Positions 9,027-16,502 of a DNA stretch of 64,000 bases are shown one piece after another. A program made the position numbers and the translations under genes. The stretch lies in contig NZ_MPIN01000010.1 in the NCBI RefSeq assembly GCF_001887355.1, positions 247,303 to 311,302 on the forward strand, written 5' to 3'. This DNA is from Cystobacter ferrugineus. Its GTDB lineage: Bacteria > Myxococcota > Myxococcia > Myxococcales > Myxococcaceae. The notes below the pieces were generated by a model, which was not told the origin of the DNA, did no database searches, and saw only the letters and a list, made by a program, of their open reading frames with translations. The stretch's first letter is position 1. Every line of letters begins with the position of its first letter.

Positions 9027-9267
9027 GCGCCAAGCGCCCAAGCGCGTACCGGCCAACACTCGGCGGCTCCGCGGCGGGGGAGACCGTCCGGCGAAGAACA
9101 TCCGCGCGGCGCGCCACGGGGGGGGAGGAGCCACTCCTACCTCCGAATGCGTCATACCTCTGAACTACGGTCCAGCCTCTGGCGTCGTGTGGCGGCGGGC
9201 CCCAGACAGGAGCGCCACGAGCCCACCCTCCGGGGGGGAAGGGTCGGCATCAAGGTGCATGGGGATT

Positions 9268-9320
9268 CATCGGGCGCCGCCCGGAGAGCATGACGTCGCT
9301 CCCGGGAGTGGCGCCCGATG
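9268..9320. terminator. Long hairpin between egtD and the parA operon
   Basis: CATCGGGCGCC (9268-9278) and GGCGCCCGATG (9310-9320) pair perfectly over 11 bp, with an additional CCGG/CCCGGG partial pairing inside the 31-base loop. It sits 12 bases beyond the stop of the leftward lipoprotein gene, so it probably ends the parA-parB-bacM transcript. The rest of the 305-base interval 9027-9331 shows no gene. Confidence 0.6.
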
Positions 9321-9331
9321 TCTTTGCGGGA

Positions 9332-9898
9332 CTAGCGCGGCGCGGGTTGCAGGTGGATGGCCTGACAGGAGGAGGCCGCCTCGCGCACCTCGTCCTCGGA
9401 GACGCCGGGCAGGCTGGCGCACAGGAACAGGTCGCGCTCCACGCGCCGCGCGCCGAAGAAGGCCGGGTGGGCCTCGCCCACGCCGCCGTCCGCGAGCCTC
9501 GGCGCGAGTCGCAGCCGCACGAGCACGAAGTCCTCGCCCTCCTCGAGCTGCTCGTCCGAGCGCACGAAGCCCTCGAAGGCGCGCGAGAGCAGCGCGCCGA
9601 GCGCCTCACCGGAGGGCAGCGCGTCGCCCTCGCCGGTGCGCAGGTCCACGCGCAACACGGGGTGATGGGGGGGACCGAAGCGCAAGCTGCCATCCTCTTC
9701 GGGCTGGGCGCTCCACCCGGTGGGCAGGGGCACCTTCACCCCCACCCGGCGCGAGCCCGTCCGGGGGGCCCCGGCGGACGCATCCGAGGCGTCCACCGCG
9801 ACCTCCGCCCGGCGCTCGCGACAGCCCTCGCACCCCGTGCCCCCCACGGCGAGCGCCAGCAGGGCGGCACCCAGGCGCGGGCGCACGGACGAGCGCAC
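9332..9898 (-). CDS. Lipoprotein, last gene of the parA-parB-bacM cluster
   Basis: 188 residues with a signal peptide and lipobox VGGTGC (Cys23). The mature chain starts with a low-complexity acidic/serine linker and continues into a predicted alpha/beta domain with VPLPTGWSAQPEEDGSLRFG, followed by a region with two late cysteines. The ATG is two bases from the bacM stop, so it is co-transcribed with the segregation and cytoskeleton genes. Family not recognised; its constant position after bacM would be worth testing across myxobacteria. Confidence 0.75.
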   Translation of the reverse strand: MRSSVRPRLGAALLALAVGGTGCEGCRERRAEVAVDASDASAGAPRTGSRRVGVKVPLPTGWSAQPEEDGSLRFGPPHHPVLRVDLRTGEGDALPSGEALGALLSRAFEGFVRSDEQLEEGEDFVLVRLRLAPRLADGGVGEAHPAFFGARRVERDLFLCASLPGVSEDEVREAASSCQAIHLQPAPR

Positions 9899-9900
9899 CT

Positions 9901-10362
9901 CTACTTCCGGCCCTCACCGCCGGGCGGAGGCGGAGGCGTGGAGCCCTTGGCGCCGAGGTTCTCCATCTTGCTGGTGCCCTCGAAGATGACGCCCCGGTCC
10001 ATGGTGAGCGCGGGCGACTCGATGTTGCCCTTCACGCGCGCGGGCGCATGCAGCTCGATGAGCTGCGTGGCGCGCACGTTGCCTTCCACGGTGCCATTGA
10101 TGATGACGGTGCCGGCGGTGATCTCCGCCTGGACCCGGGCACCCTCACCCACCACGAGCACGTCCTTGGTGATGATCTGCCCGTTGAACTTGCCGTCGAT
10201 GCGGACCTGCCCCTCGAAGGTGAGCTTGCCCTCGAACTCGCTGCCCTTGCCCAGCAGCGTGTGAACCTCACCCGGACGCGTCGCCACGAAATCCTCCTTG
10301 ATGCTGCCGCCCCCGAGGAGCGGAACGTTGGTCTTCTCTTCCTTCTTGCCGAGGAGCGCCAC
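9901..10362 (-). CDS. bacM: Bactofilin BacM
   Basis: 153 residues. The central bactofilin beta-helix (about 30-125) shows the repeated glycine/hydrophobic rungs LTFEGQVRIDGKFNGQI, GEGARVQAEI and GTVEGNVRATQLIELHAPA. It is flanked by an unstructured N-terminus beginning MALLGKKEEK and a proline-rich C-tail. In Myxococcus xanthus BacM is a polymerising cytoskeletal protein needed for rod shape and is processed at its N-terminus; its gene is next to parAB, as here. It starts four bases after the parB stop. The length, N-terminal sequence and gene order support the BacM name rather than BacNOP. Confidence 0.92.
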   Translation of the reverse strand: MALLGKKEEKTNVPLLGGGSIKEDFVATRPGEVHTLLGKGSEFEGKLTFEGQVRIDGKFNGQIITKDVLVVGEGARVQAEITAGTVIINGTVEGNVRATQLIELHAPARVKGNIESPALTMDRGVIFEGTSKMENLGAKGSTPPPPPGGEGRK

Positions 10363-10365
10363 GCG

Positions 10366-11289
10366 CTACTCCTTCCTGAGGACCTTCAGGATGCGATCCA
10401 GGTCATCGTATGAGAAGTAATCGACTTCCAGGGTGCCTTTTCCGCTGCCTTTTTCGACCAGGCGCACCTTGGTGCCGAGCCGCCGCTGCATCTCCTCCAC
10501 GAGGCTCTTCACCTGGGGGCTCTGCTTCTTGGCCTGCGCGGGAGCGGACTCCTTGGCCTTGGCCCCCTTGGCCTGCTGCACGAGCTTCTCGGTGTCGCGC
10601 ACGCTGAGCTTCTTGGCGGCCACCTGCGCGGCGAGCTCCTTCATCTCCGGCAGGCGCGGCACCCCGAGCAGCGCGCGGGCATGACCCGCGCTGAGCTGGC
10701 CCGCGGCCACCAGGCTCTTCACGTCATCCGGCAGGCCGAGCAGGCGCAAGGCATTGGCCACGGTGGGCCGCTCCTTGCCCACGCGCTGGGCCACCTGGTC
10801 CTGCGTGAGGCCGAACTCCTCGACGAGCCGGTGGTAGCCCTCGGCCTCTTCCATGGGGTTCAGGTCCGAGCGCTGGAGGTTCTCCACGAGCGCGAGCTCG
10901 AAGGCCTCGACCTCGGTGACCTCGCGCACGATGGCGGGGATTTCATGCAGCCCCGCGGCCTGGGAGGCACGCCAGCGGCGCTCGCCGGCGATGAGCTTGT
11001 AGCCGCCCGCGCCGTCCTTGCGCACGAGCACCGGCTGCAACACGCCCTGGGCCTTGATGGACTCGGTGAGCTCGCGCAGCTTCTCCTCGTCGAACTGGCG
11101 GCGCGGCTGGAGCGTGTCGCGCTGGATGGCCTCGATGGGCAGCTTGATGAGGCCATTCTTCGGAGGCGGCGGGGGCTCGGGGGGAGCGGCCACCACCGTC
11201 GCGCCCGCGGGCACGGGCGGAGCCGCCTGGGGGATGAGGGCGGAGAGGCCGCGGCCCAACGCCCGCTTCTGCTTGTCACCATTCAGCAC
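10366..11289 (-). CDS. parB: Chromosome partitioning protein ParB
   Basis: 307 residues from the GTG at 11289, which is preceded by GGGAG at an eight-base gap; the reading can extend upstream but without a ribosome-binding site. RALGRGLSALIP opens the protein, a Pro/Ala linker follows, then the CTP-binding N-domain with GERRWRA (102-108) and ENLQRSDLNPMEEA (136-149), the helix-turn-helix (about 161-185) and the C-terminal dimerisation domain. ParB loads at parS, hydrolyses CTP and slides as a clamp. The parS array lies on the far side of parA. The 226-base parA-parB gap contains the palindrome GAACCGGTTC (11436-11445), a possible internal operator. Confidence 0.96.
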   Translation of the reverse strand: MLNGDKQKRALGRGLSALIPQAAPPVPAGATVVAAPPEPPPPPKNGLIKLPIEAIQRDTLQPRRQFDEEKLRELTESIKAQGVLQPVLVRKDGAGGYKLIAGERRWRASQAAGLHEIPAIVREVTEVEAFELALVENLQRSDLNPMEEAEGYHRLVEEFGLTQDQVAQRVGKERPTVANALRLLGLPDDVKSLVAAGQLSAGHARALLGVPRLPEMKELAAQVAAKKLSVRDTEKLVQQAKGAKAKESAPAQAKKQSPQVKSLVEEMQRRLGTKVRLVEKGSGKGTLEVDYFSYDDLDRILKVLRKE

Positions 11290-11515
11290 TGCGTGAACTC
11301 CCACCGGGACGGCCCCGGCCATTGCCAGCCCGGGCAGCCCCGGACGGCCAGGTTCTCGAGTCTCACCGCGGGGGACCTGGACGACCCCGCGGGAGGTCCG
11401 CGAAAGGCGAGGCCCCGGAAGAGCGCTCGCGATGCGAACCGGTTCACCACGTCAGCGGCCCTCGCGCGCGCCGCTCCTCCTTCAGGAGGGAGCCGGGCGG
11501 CGGGGCCGGGGGCAC

Positions 11516-12307
11516 TCAGGCCCGGGGCTGGGCGGGAGTCGGCGCGGGCTCGCGCTGCATGATTTCCCGGCCGAGCGCGAGGTAGCTCTCGCAGCCCTTG
11601 GACTTGATGTCATAGAGGATGATGGGCTTGCCGAAGGAGGGGCACTCGGCGAGGCGCACGTTGCGCGGCACCACGGAGGAGAAGACCTGCTCCTTGAAGA
11701 AGCCGCGCACGTCATCCACCACCTGGTTGGCGATGTTGGCGCGCGAGTCGAACATGGTGAGGAGGATGCCCTCCATCTTCAGGTCCGGGTTGAAGGCCTG
11801 GCGCACCAGATCGATGGTGTGGTTGAGCTGGGACAGACCCTCGAGCGCGTAGTACTCGCACTGCAGGGGGATGAGGACCGAGTCGGCGGCGATGAGCGAG
11901 TTGAGCGTGAGCAGGCCGAGCGACGGCGGGCAGTCGATGAGGATGTAGTCGTACTGGTCGGCGAGGGGGCGGAGCGCGTCGCGCAGCCGGAACTCGCGCC
12001 GCTCCTGGCCCACGAGCTCGACCTCGGCGCCGGTGAGGTCCGGGGTGGCGGGGACCACCTGGAGGTAGCGCAGCTCGGTGGAGTGGAGCAGCTCGCTCAT
12101 GGGGCGGCCGCCGAGCAGGGCGTCATAGACGGTGCCCTGGAGCTGCTCGCGCTTGAGTCCGAGTCCGCTGCCGGCGTTGCCCTGGGGATCCATGTCGACC
12201 AGGAGCGTCTTGCGCTCGGCCGAGGCGAGGCTGGCGGCGAGATTGATGGCGGTGGTCGTCTTGCCGACGCCGCCCTTCTGGTTGGAGATGCAGATGATTC
12301 GACCCAC
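11516..12307 (-). CDS. parA: Chromosome partitioning ATPase ParA/Soj
   Basis: 263 residues from a GTG at 12307, AAGGAC just upstream. Deviant Walker A KGGVGKTT with signature Lys11 (residues 11-18), Walker A' [10 protein letters not shown] and [17 protein letters not shown] identify a ParA-type Walker ATPase. It has no N-terminal helix-turn-helix, so it is the chromosomal Soj type that binds DNA non-specifically and moves ParB-parS complexes. It is the first gene of the leftward parA-parB-bacM cluster. The closest parS-like site is 184 bp upstream, so ParB spreading could cover its promoter. Confidence 0.97.
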   Translation of the reverse strand: MGRIICISNQKGGVGKTTTAINLAASLASAERKTLLVDMDPQGNAGSGLGLKREQLQGTVYDALLGGRPMSELLHSTELRYLQVVPATPDLTGAEVELVGQERREFRLRDALRPLADQYDYILIDCPPSLGLLTLNSLIAADSVLIPLQCEYYALEGLSQLNHTIDLVRQAFNPDLKMEGILLTMFDSRANIANQVVDDVRGFFKEQVFSSVVPRNVRLAECPSFGKPIILYDIKSKGCESYLALGREIMQREPAPTPAQPRA

Positions 12308-13224
12308 GTGGCCCGTCCTTGGGGAAGCCTGTAGCGACCCCGCGCATTGATCCATCAAACCGGGAGCTGATCCAGTCCACGGCCGGATCAACCTCTAACC
12401 CGCCCGCCTGACATGCTCCGGGCCCGACGAGGGCCCCGGAGGGCGGCGGGAGGGGGCGCCCCGGAGGCCCGGAGCGGACCCGGAGGGGAGGTTTCACGTG
12501 GAACACCCGGGCGCCCTCCCGGATGCCTGTTCCACGTGGAACACGGCGGGCGAGGGGTTCCCTTCCCCGGACTCCGGTGGACCCGCGCACGGGCCGGGCC
12601 CCGGGAACACGGCGCCCGGACCGGAACGAGGACGAGGAGCGGGTGGAGGGACCGGGGGCGCCGGGGACAGGGCAGCGGGCGGTTCCACGTGGAACACGGC
12701 GGGAAGGAACGCGCGGCCCGTTCCACGGGGAACGGGGACCCGGGCGCGGACGCGACTCGAGTCCCCACGGAAAGAACCTCCACCCCGCCCGAAGTTCCCC
12801 GGACCACCTCGCTGGGAACCCCGGTCCGGCCGTTCCACGTGGAACGAGGCGGGCGGCGAGTCCCCGTCCCAGCGGCTCCGGCCTCCTCATGAAGAGCGGT
12901 CCGGCCGTTCCACGTGGAACGCCGTGCTGGACCTTCCCCCCAGGAGGGGACAGCGGAACCGGGTGGACCGGGGGGAACGCCCGCCGGAAGGAAGGGACGG
13001 AGGTTCCACGTGGAAACACGGGGAGGACCCCCCACGGAACGTTCCACGTGGAACGCGAGGCCCGATTCTCAAGGGGTGCCGGGAGCCCCTTCTCGCGCCC
13101 CTCCCCTTCCCGACCGGGTCTCGAGGTCCCCAGGGAACACGGTCCGGACGTTCCACGTGGAACACGGGGGAGCGCCTCCGCCCATTCCCGCCCGCGCGGA
13201 GTCCGTCGGTCCGGTGCTCCGGCC

Positions 13225-13547
13225 GTTCCACGTGGAACACGGGACCCGTGCCTCAACGCCCCCTTTGCCCCACCCCCTCCCCTTCCCATTCGGTCCCTGG
13301 CTGCACCGCCGGAAAGGTGTTGGGGAGGTTCCACGTGGAACACGGGACCCCGTGCCTGAGCTCCTCTTTCCACTCCCCTTCCCCTTCCATCCGGTCCCTG
13401 GTTCCGCCGCCAAAGGATGATGGGACGTTCCACGTGGAACATGGGCTCCGTGCCTGAGCTCCTCCTTCCTTCCGCTCTCCTCCCTTTCTCGTGCGGAGCC
13501 CGGTTCCGCCGCCAGATGGACGGTGGGCAGGACGTTCCATCTGGAAC
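13225..13547. repeat. About 100-bp tandem units each carrying a parS
   Basis: Units beginning at 13225, 13328, 13427 and ending in the 13534 site share, after the parS core, an ACGGGACCCGTGCCTGAGCT-like stretch, a pyrimidine-rich tract, GGTCCCTGGTTCCGCCGCC and a purine-rich GATGATGGGAC leading to the next core. Unit lengths are 103, 99 and 107 bp. The copies are diverged but alignable by eye, so this part of the array grew by tandem duplication. Confidence 0.75.
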
Positions 13548-13776
13548 GCGAGGACCGGACCCGGAGAAGGACGCCCCCGCTTCTGGACACCCGGGAGGAG
13601 GGAGGCGGCAGAGCCCCCTCCCCTTCTGGGATTGGAGAAGCCGAACCGCGAGGCGGACACAGCGGGGCACGGGGTCTGGTTCGCGTTCCACGTGGAACAA
13701 GAACCTGGCCCCGGGTGCCCTCCTGCCCCTCCCCATTCCGCCCAGTGCAAAAGTCCTCAGCAAGCTCGGTCCGGGG

Positions 13777-14087
13777 GTTCCACGTGGAACACGGTGATGC
13801 GCCTTCGCCACTGGCCCAGGCGGGGCGGAGTCCGTCACGCCAGTGCTCCAGCCACTCCACGTGGAACACGGGTCTTGCCCCTGCCCCCTGGCCCAAGTTC
13901 CTGGTTCCTGCGCAGGAAGGATGGTGGGGACGTTCCACGTGAAACGTGAGGCCCGGACCAAAAGAACGTCGCTCCTCTTCCGGGCCTGGACCCCGCAGGA
14001 TGAGAACGGCATCGCCTCCCTTTCGAGGCTGGAGAAGCCGAACCGCCTGACGGGTCCAAGAAGGGATGGGACGAGTCCACGTAGAAC
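13777..14087. repeat. Diverged second copy of the 13150-13660 block
   Basis: The spacer 13791-13853 (CGCCTTCGCC, GGCGGAGTCCGTC, AGTGCTCC) matches the spacer 13164-13224. The segment after the 13932 site (GTGAGGCCCGGACC, then CTGGAGAAGCCGAACCGC at about 14030) matches the segment after the 13534 site (GCGAGGACCGGACC, then TTGGAGAAGCCGAACCGC at about 13632). The sites in this copy are the most degenerate, so it may be the oldest or least constrained part of the array. Confidence 0.6.
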
Positions 14088-14249
14088 ACGGCCAGGCAGC
14101 GCAGGAATGCAGGCGCGCACCTCCCTCTTGGCAATCGTTCCAGCCATCCTCACTCATGAAAGCTGGGGGCCCTCGAAGGCCGACAGGACTGCTCACAAAC
14201 CCCACACTCAGTTGAGTTCGACCCTCCTCCTCTTCCTTTGGTGACGGCA

Positions 14250-14957
14250 ATGGATCTACCCAGCGATCTCGAGGACCTTCTCGCGGAGGTGCACTACTCC
14301 CGCTATGGCTTGGCCCAGCTGCGTTGGCCCAAGCTCACGTTGGGGGCTTATTGGACTGCGGGGCTGGGGACGGCCTGTACGACCTGCCTATCCGTGTTGA
14401 CCCAGCAAGCACCGCATCAGTGGATTGCCTTGTTGCTGGGCGGCGGCGTGGTCACCGGGGGCATCGCGCTACTGGTGCAGCACGGTGTCATCGCCGCCCG
14501 CTCCAGGGCGGACGGACACAAGCTTTCGGGGATGGCTGAGGCACTGAGTTCCATCCGCAACGCACAGGTACGGGATGCAAGGAGGTTTCTGGCGGAGAAG
14601 GGATACAGAACGCAAGGAAGCGTGGAGACGCTCTTTGAATGGGTGAAGTCCCACCTGGGAGAGGCATCCGCGCGAAGCCTTTCGATGCCCGCATTCTTCT
14701 TGATGGTGTTCTCGTTCTTCCTCGCCGTGCTCTCACAAGCGTTGATACCCATGGCAGGCCCCAGAATGGCAGTGGGCGTAGCGTTCGTGCTCCTCTCCTC
14801 CGCCGGCTTGGCCCACGCCTTGTGGCAGCTGATGATCTACCCCTTCTTGACGAGTGACCGGCGAAAGCTCCAGGCAGCCCGAAACTTGTTGGACCACGTC
14901 CTCCATGACATGCGGCGCGCCCCTCCCGTCCCGCTCATCCTGCACCCCTCACCTTAG
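14250..14957 (+). CDS. Hypothetical inner-membrane protein with four TM segments
   Basis: 235 residues from the ATG at 14250 (an in-frame GTG at 14241 is an alternative). Two hydrophobic hairpins, about residues 30-80 and 145-200, flank a soluble central helical domain that has an ARRFLAEKGYRTQGSVETLF segment. Both termini are predicted cytoplasmic, and the C-terminus is basic then proline-rich. It is the first gene beyond the parS array and is read away from it, so it may lie within ParB-spread DNA. Family not recognised. Confidence 0.7.
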   Translation: MDLPSDLEDLLAEVHYSRYGLAQLRWPKLTLGAYWTAGLGTACTTCLSVLTQQAPHQWIALLLGGGVVTGGIALLVQHGVIAARSRADGHKLSGMAEALSSIRNAQVRDARRFLAEKGYRTQGSVETLFEWVKSHLGEASARSLSMPAFFLMVFSFFLAVLSQALIPMAGPRMAVGVAFVLLSSAGLAHALWQLMIYPFLTSDRRKLQAARNLLDHVLHDMRRAPPVPLILHPSP

Positions 14958-14967
14958 AAAAGACGCC

Positions 14968-15138
14968 GTGAGCCCCCTGCAGGGGGTTGCCCTGGTTGAA
15001 GGTCCGGATGGTCGGATGAAGACGACTCTCCTCTATGGCTCCTGGCAGTGCGGCCAGGAGCACATGAACAACTGCCAGAAGCAGTGCGCTCGGGAAGGCG
15101 ATTCACTCAAGAAGCGCATGTGGCTGACCAATCGCAAC
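14968..15138 (+). pseudogene. Remnant of an SMI1-linked toxin gene
   Basis: In one frame the DNA reads PLQGVALVEGPDGRMKTTLL then YGSWQCGQEHMNNCQKQC and REGDSLKKRMWL, then runs into the next gene. The Cys/His pattern (WQC, EHM, NCQKQC, then a MWL end) resembles the start of the C-terminal toxin region that myxobacteria place directly before an SMI1/KNR4 immunity gene; this is from memory of the family. Everything after the MWL motif, where the catalytic part would be, is missing. An ATG occurs at 15016 but no plausible full gene remains. Confidence 0.5.
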
Positions 15139-15139
15139 G

Positions 15140-15614
15140 ATGACCACGCCCATGAGCCGCCTGCTGGCGGAAATCTCCCGCGATCACTTTCCGTACCCTC
15201 CCGCCACGCCCGAGGCGATCGCGGCGTTCGAGCATCGGGTGGGCTGGAAGTTGGATCCGGACCTGAGCGCCTTCTACCTGCACTGCGATGGCGCCGAATT
15301 GATCGAACGGCTGCCCAACACACCCTACCGCGTTCTCCCCTTGTCGAAGATCGTCCGGGCCCGGGTGGCCATCTACGGCGAGGATGACGATCAGTGGGGC
15401 CCCGCCTCGGTGTACGCCCTGTGCGACGTGCAGGACGGCAACTACGTGCTGGTGGACGTGGCCCGTCAGGAGGACGGACGCTACCCCCCTCATCGACGGC
15501 GACCACGAGGCCTGGCCCGATCCGAAGTACTGCGCCCAGGTCGCCCGCTCCTTCTCGGAGTTCCTCGAGCAGGTCCTGCGCACCCGGCGCAACCTCTACT
15601 GGCTCGGCGAATGA
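15140..15614 (+). pseudogene. SMI1/KNR4 family immunity protein, frameshifted
   Basis: The first 116 codons from the ATG at 15140 read as an SMI1/KNR4 fold: FPYPPATPEAIAAFEHRVGW, LDPDLSAFYLHCDGAELIER and YALCDVQDGNYVLVDVARQE. At the run of six C's (15484-15489) the frame is lost. One C fewer continues as LIDGDHEAWPDPKYCAQVAR to WLGE and a stop at 15614, the expected end of the family at about 158 residues. Unrepaired, translation would end at 15628 with an arginine-rich tail. SMI1 proteins neutralise cognate toxins; here the toxin is only a remnant. Confidence 0.8.
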
Positions 15615-15630
15615 CTCCCCGGACATGACA

Positions 15631-15663
15631 AGGGCCGGAGCCCCACCCTCGGACCCCGGCCCT
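15631..15663. terminator. Convergent hairpin
   Basis: AGGGCCGG pairs with CCGGCCCT around a 17-base loop, between the rightward SMI1 gene and the leftward rsmG gene. No T-run. Confidence 0.5.
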
Positions 15664-15713
15664 CGCCGTCACTTCCGTCTGTCTTCAGCCTCGCGCTCCC
15701 CGCGCGCCCTCCC

Positions 15714-16379
15714 CTACTCCGCCTGCTTCTTGAACGCCGCCACCTGCCGCTCGGCCTGCGAGAACGGCAACCGGTAGGCTCGCGCCGACACCAGCTCCAG
15801 TCCCCGCTTCCCCGCCTCCTCCCGCAGCGCTTCCTCCCCCATCGCCTTGCCCAGCATCGCCACCACGTGCCCTCCCGGCACGAGGTACGCCGGCGCCAGG
15901 TCCAACCAGTCCGGCAGATCCATGAACGCCCGCGCCAGCACCCGGTCCGCTCGCGGCAGCCCCTCCGCCTCCGGCCGGCCCTCCGCGCGCGTGTGCACCG
16001 CCTTCGTCCCCCCAAGCCCCAACCCCGGCACCGTCACCACCGCCTTGAGGTAGCCCACCTTCTTGCCCACCGCGTCCACCATCGTCACCGCCAGCCCCGA
16101 GCGCGCCATCTTCAGCGGCAGTCCCGGGAAGCCCGCCCCCGCCCCCACGTCCAGCACGCTCGTGGCCCCCTCCACCTCCGGCAACACCGCCAGCGAGTCC
16201 AGGAAGTGCTTCTCCAGCACCTCCTCCGGCGCGGTGATCGCCGTCAGGTTCACCTTCGCGTTCCACTTGAGCAGCTCGCCCATCAGCCGGTACAGCCGCT
16301 CGGGCACGTCCTCCCCCACGCCCACGCCCAATGCCTCACACCCCCGCCGTAGCTGATCGGCGAAGCGAGAATTGTCCAC
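15714..16379 (-). CDS. rsmG: 16S rRNA m7G527 methyltransferase RsmG
   Basis: 221 residues, GTG start at 16379. SAM-binding motif SVLDVGAGAGFPGLPL at about 74-89, the RsmG-typical KWNAKVNLTAITAPEEVLEKH block near 40-60, and VLARAFMDLPDWLDL place it firmly. It methylates N7 of G527 in 16S rRNA. mnmG lies 123 bp upstream on the same strand, the classical mnmG-rsmG order. The start codon overlaps a TTGTCCACA box. parA-parB are further downstream but separated here by about 3.4 kb holding the parS array and accessory genes. Confidence 0.95.
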   Translation of the reverse strand: MDNSRFADQLRRGCEALGVGVGEDVPERLYRLMGELLKWNAKVNLTAITAPEEVLEKHFLDSLAVLPEVEGATSVLDVGAGAGFPGLPLKMARSGLAVTMVDAVGKKVGYLKAVVTVPGLGLGGTKAVHTRAEGRPEAEGLPRADRVLARAFMDLPDWLDLAPAYLVPGGHVVAMLGKAMGEEALREEAGKRGLELVSARAYRLPFSQAERQVAAFKKQAE

Positions 16380-16464
16380 AGCCCACCCTCCCTCTCCGGG
16401 GCCTCAACCCCTCGAAATGACTGCACTCGGGGCCCTCCGCGGAGTTCCCCACACGTTGTCCACA
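16372..16464. promoter_or_regulatory. DnaA-box-like cluster in rsmG-mnmG gap
   Basis: TTGTCCACA occurs at 16372-16380 and again at 16456-16464, with TTCCCCACA at 16445-16453, all in the same orientation. Each is one or two bases from the DnaA box TTATCCACA. They fill a 123-bp gap between two co-oriented genes, one of them overlapping the rsmG start. They may bind DnaA either for replication or for transcriptional control; no AT-rich unwinding element is evident. Confidence 0.45.
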
Positions 16465-16502
16465 CCCCCCTGTGCGATCAGAGCGCCCCTTCGGACGCCC
16501 CC

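Larger units (their letters stand above)
12491..14087. promoter_or_regulatory. parS array (at least 18 sites)
   Basis: The core GTTCCACGTGGAAC is exact at 12529, 12682, 12832, 12907, 13041, 13150, 13225, 13328, 13427, 13685 and 13777 (first base of each 14-mer). One-mismatch copies start at 12491, 12720, 13003 and 13932, two-mismatch copies at 13534 and 13854, and a three-mismatch copy at 14074. The core matches the near-universal chromosomal parS palindrome. Clustered parS near parAB is known in Myxococcus xanthus. The sites fall in DNA with no credible gene: all long open frames here are made of parS translated as VPRGT, FHVE or STWN repeats. Confidence 0.95.

Noticed and set aside
12491-14087. 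CRISPR-like regular repeats
   Set aside because: The repeat is a 14-bp palindrome with unequal, partly homologous spacers and matches parS; no cas genes are nearby.
12123-14153. A 676-codon minus-strand open frame and several shorter frames across the parS array
   Set aside because: They consist of parS translated repeatedly as VPRGT, FHVE or STWN with low-complexity spacers; the first part also overlaps parA in another frame.
14973-14986. CCCCCTGCAGGGGG palindrome as a terminator of the 14250 gene
   Set aside because: It lies inside the reading frame of the toxin remnant (PLQGVAL), and no T-run follows; the position is ambiguous.
15484-15489. Programmed frameshifting in the SMI1 gene
   Set aside because: No slippery heptamer or downstream stem-loop characteristic of programmed shifting; a plain C-run indel is simpler.
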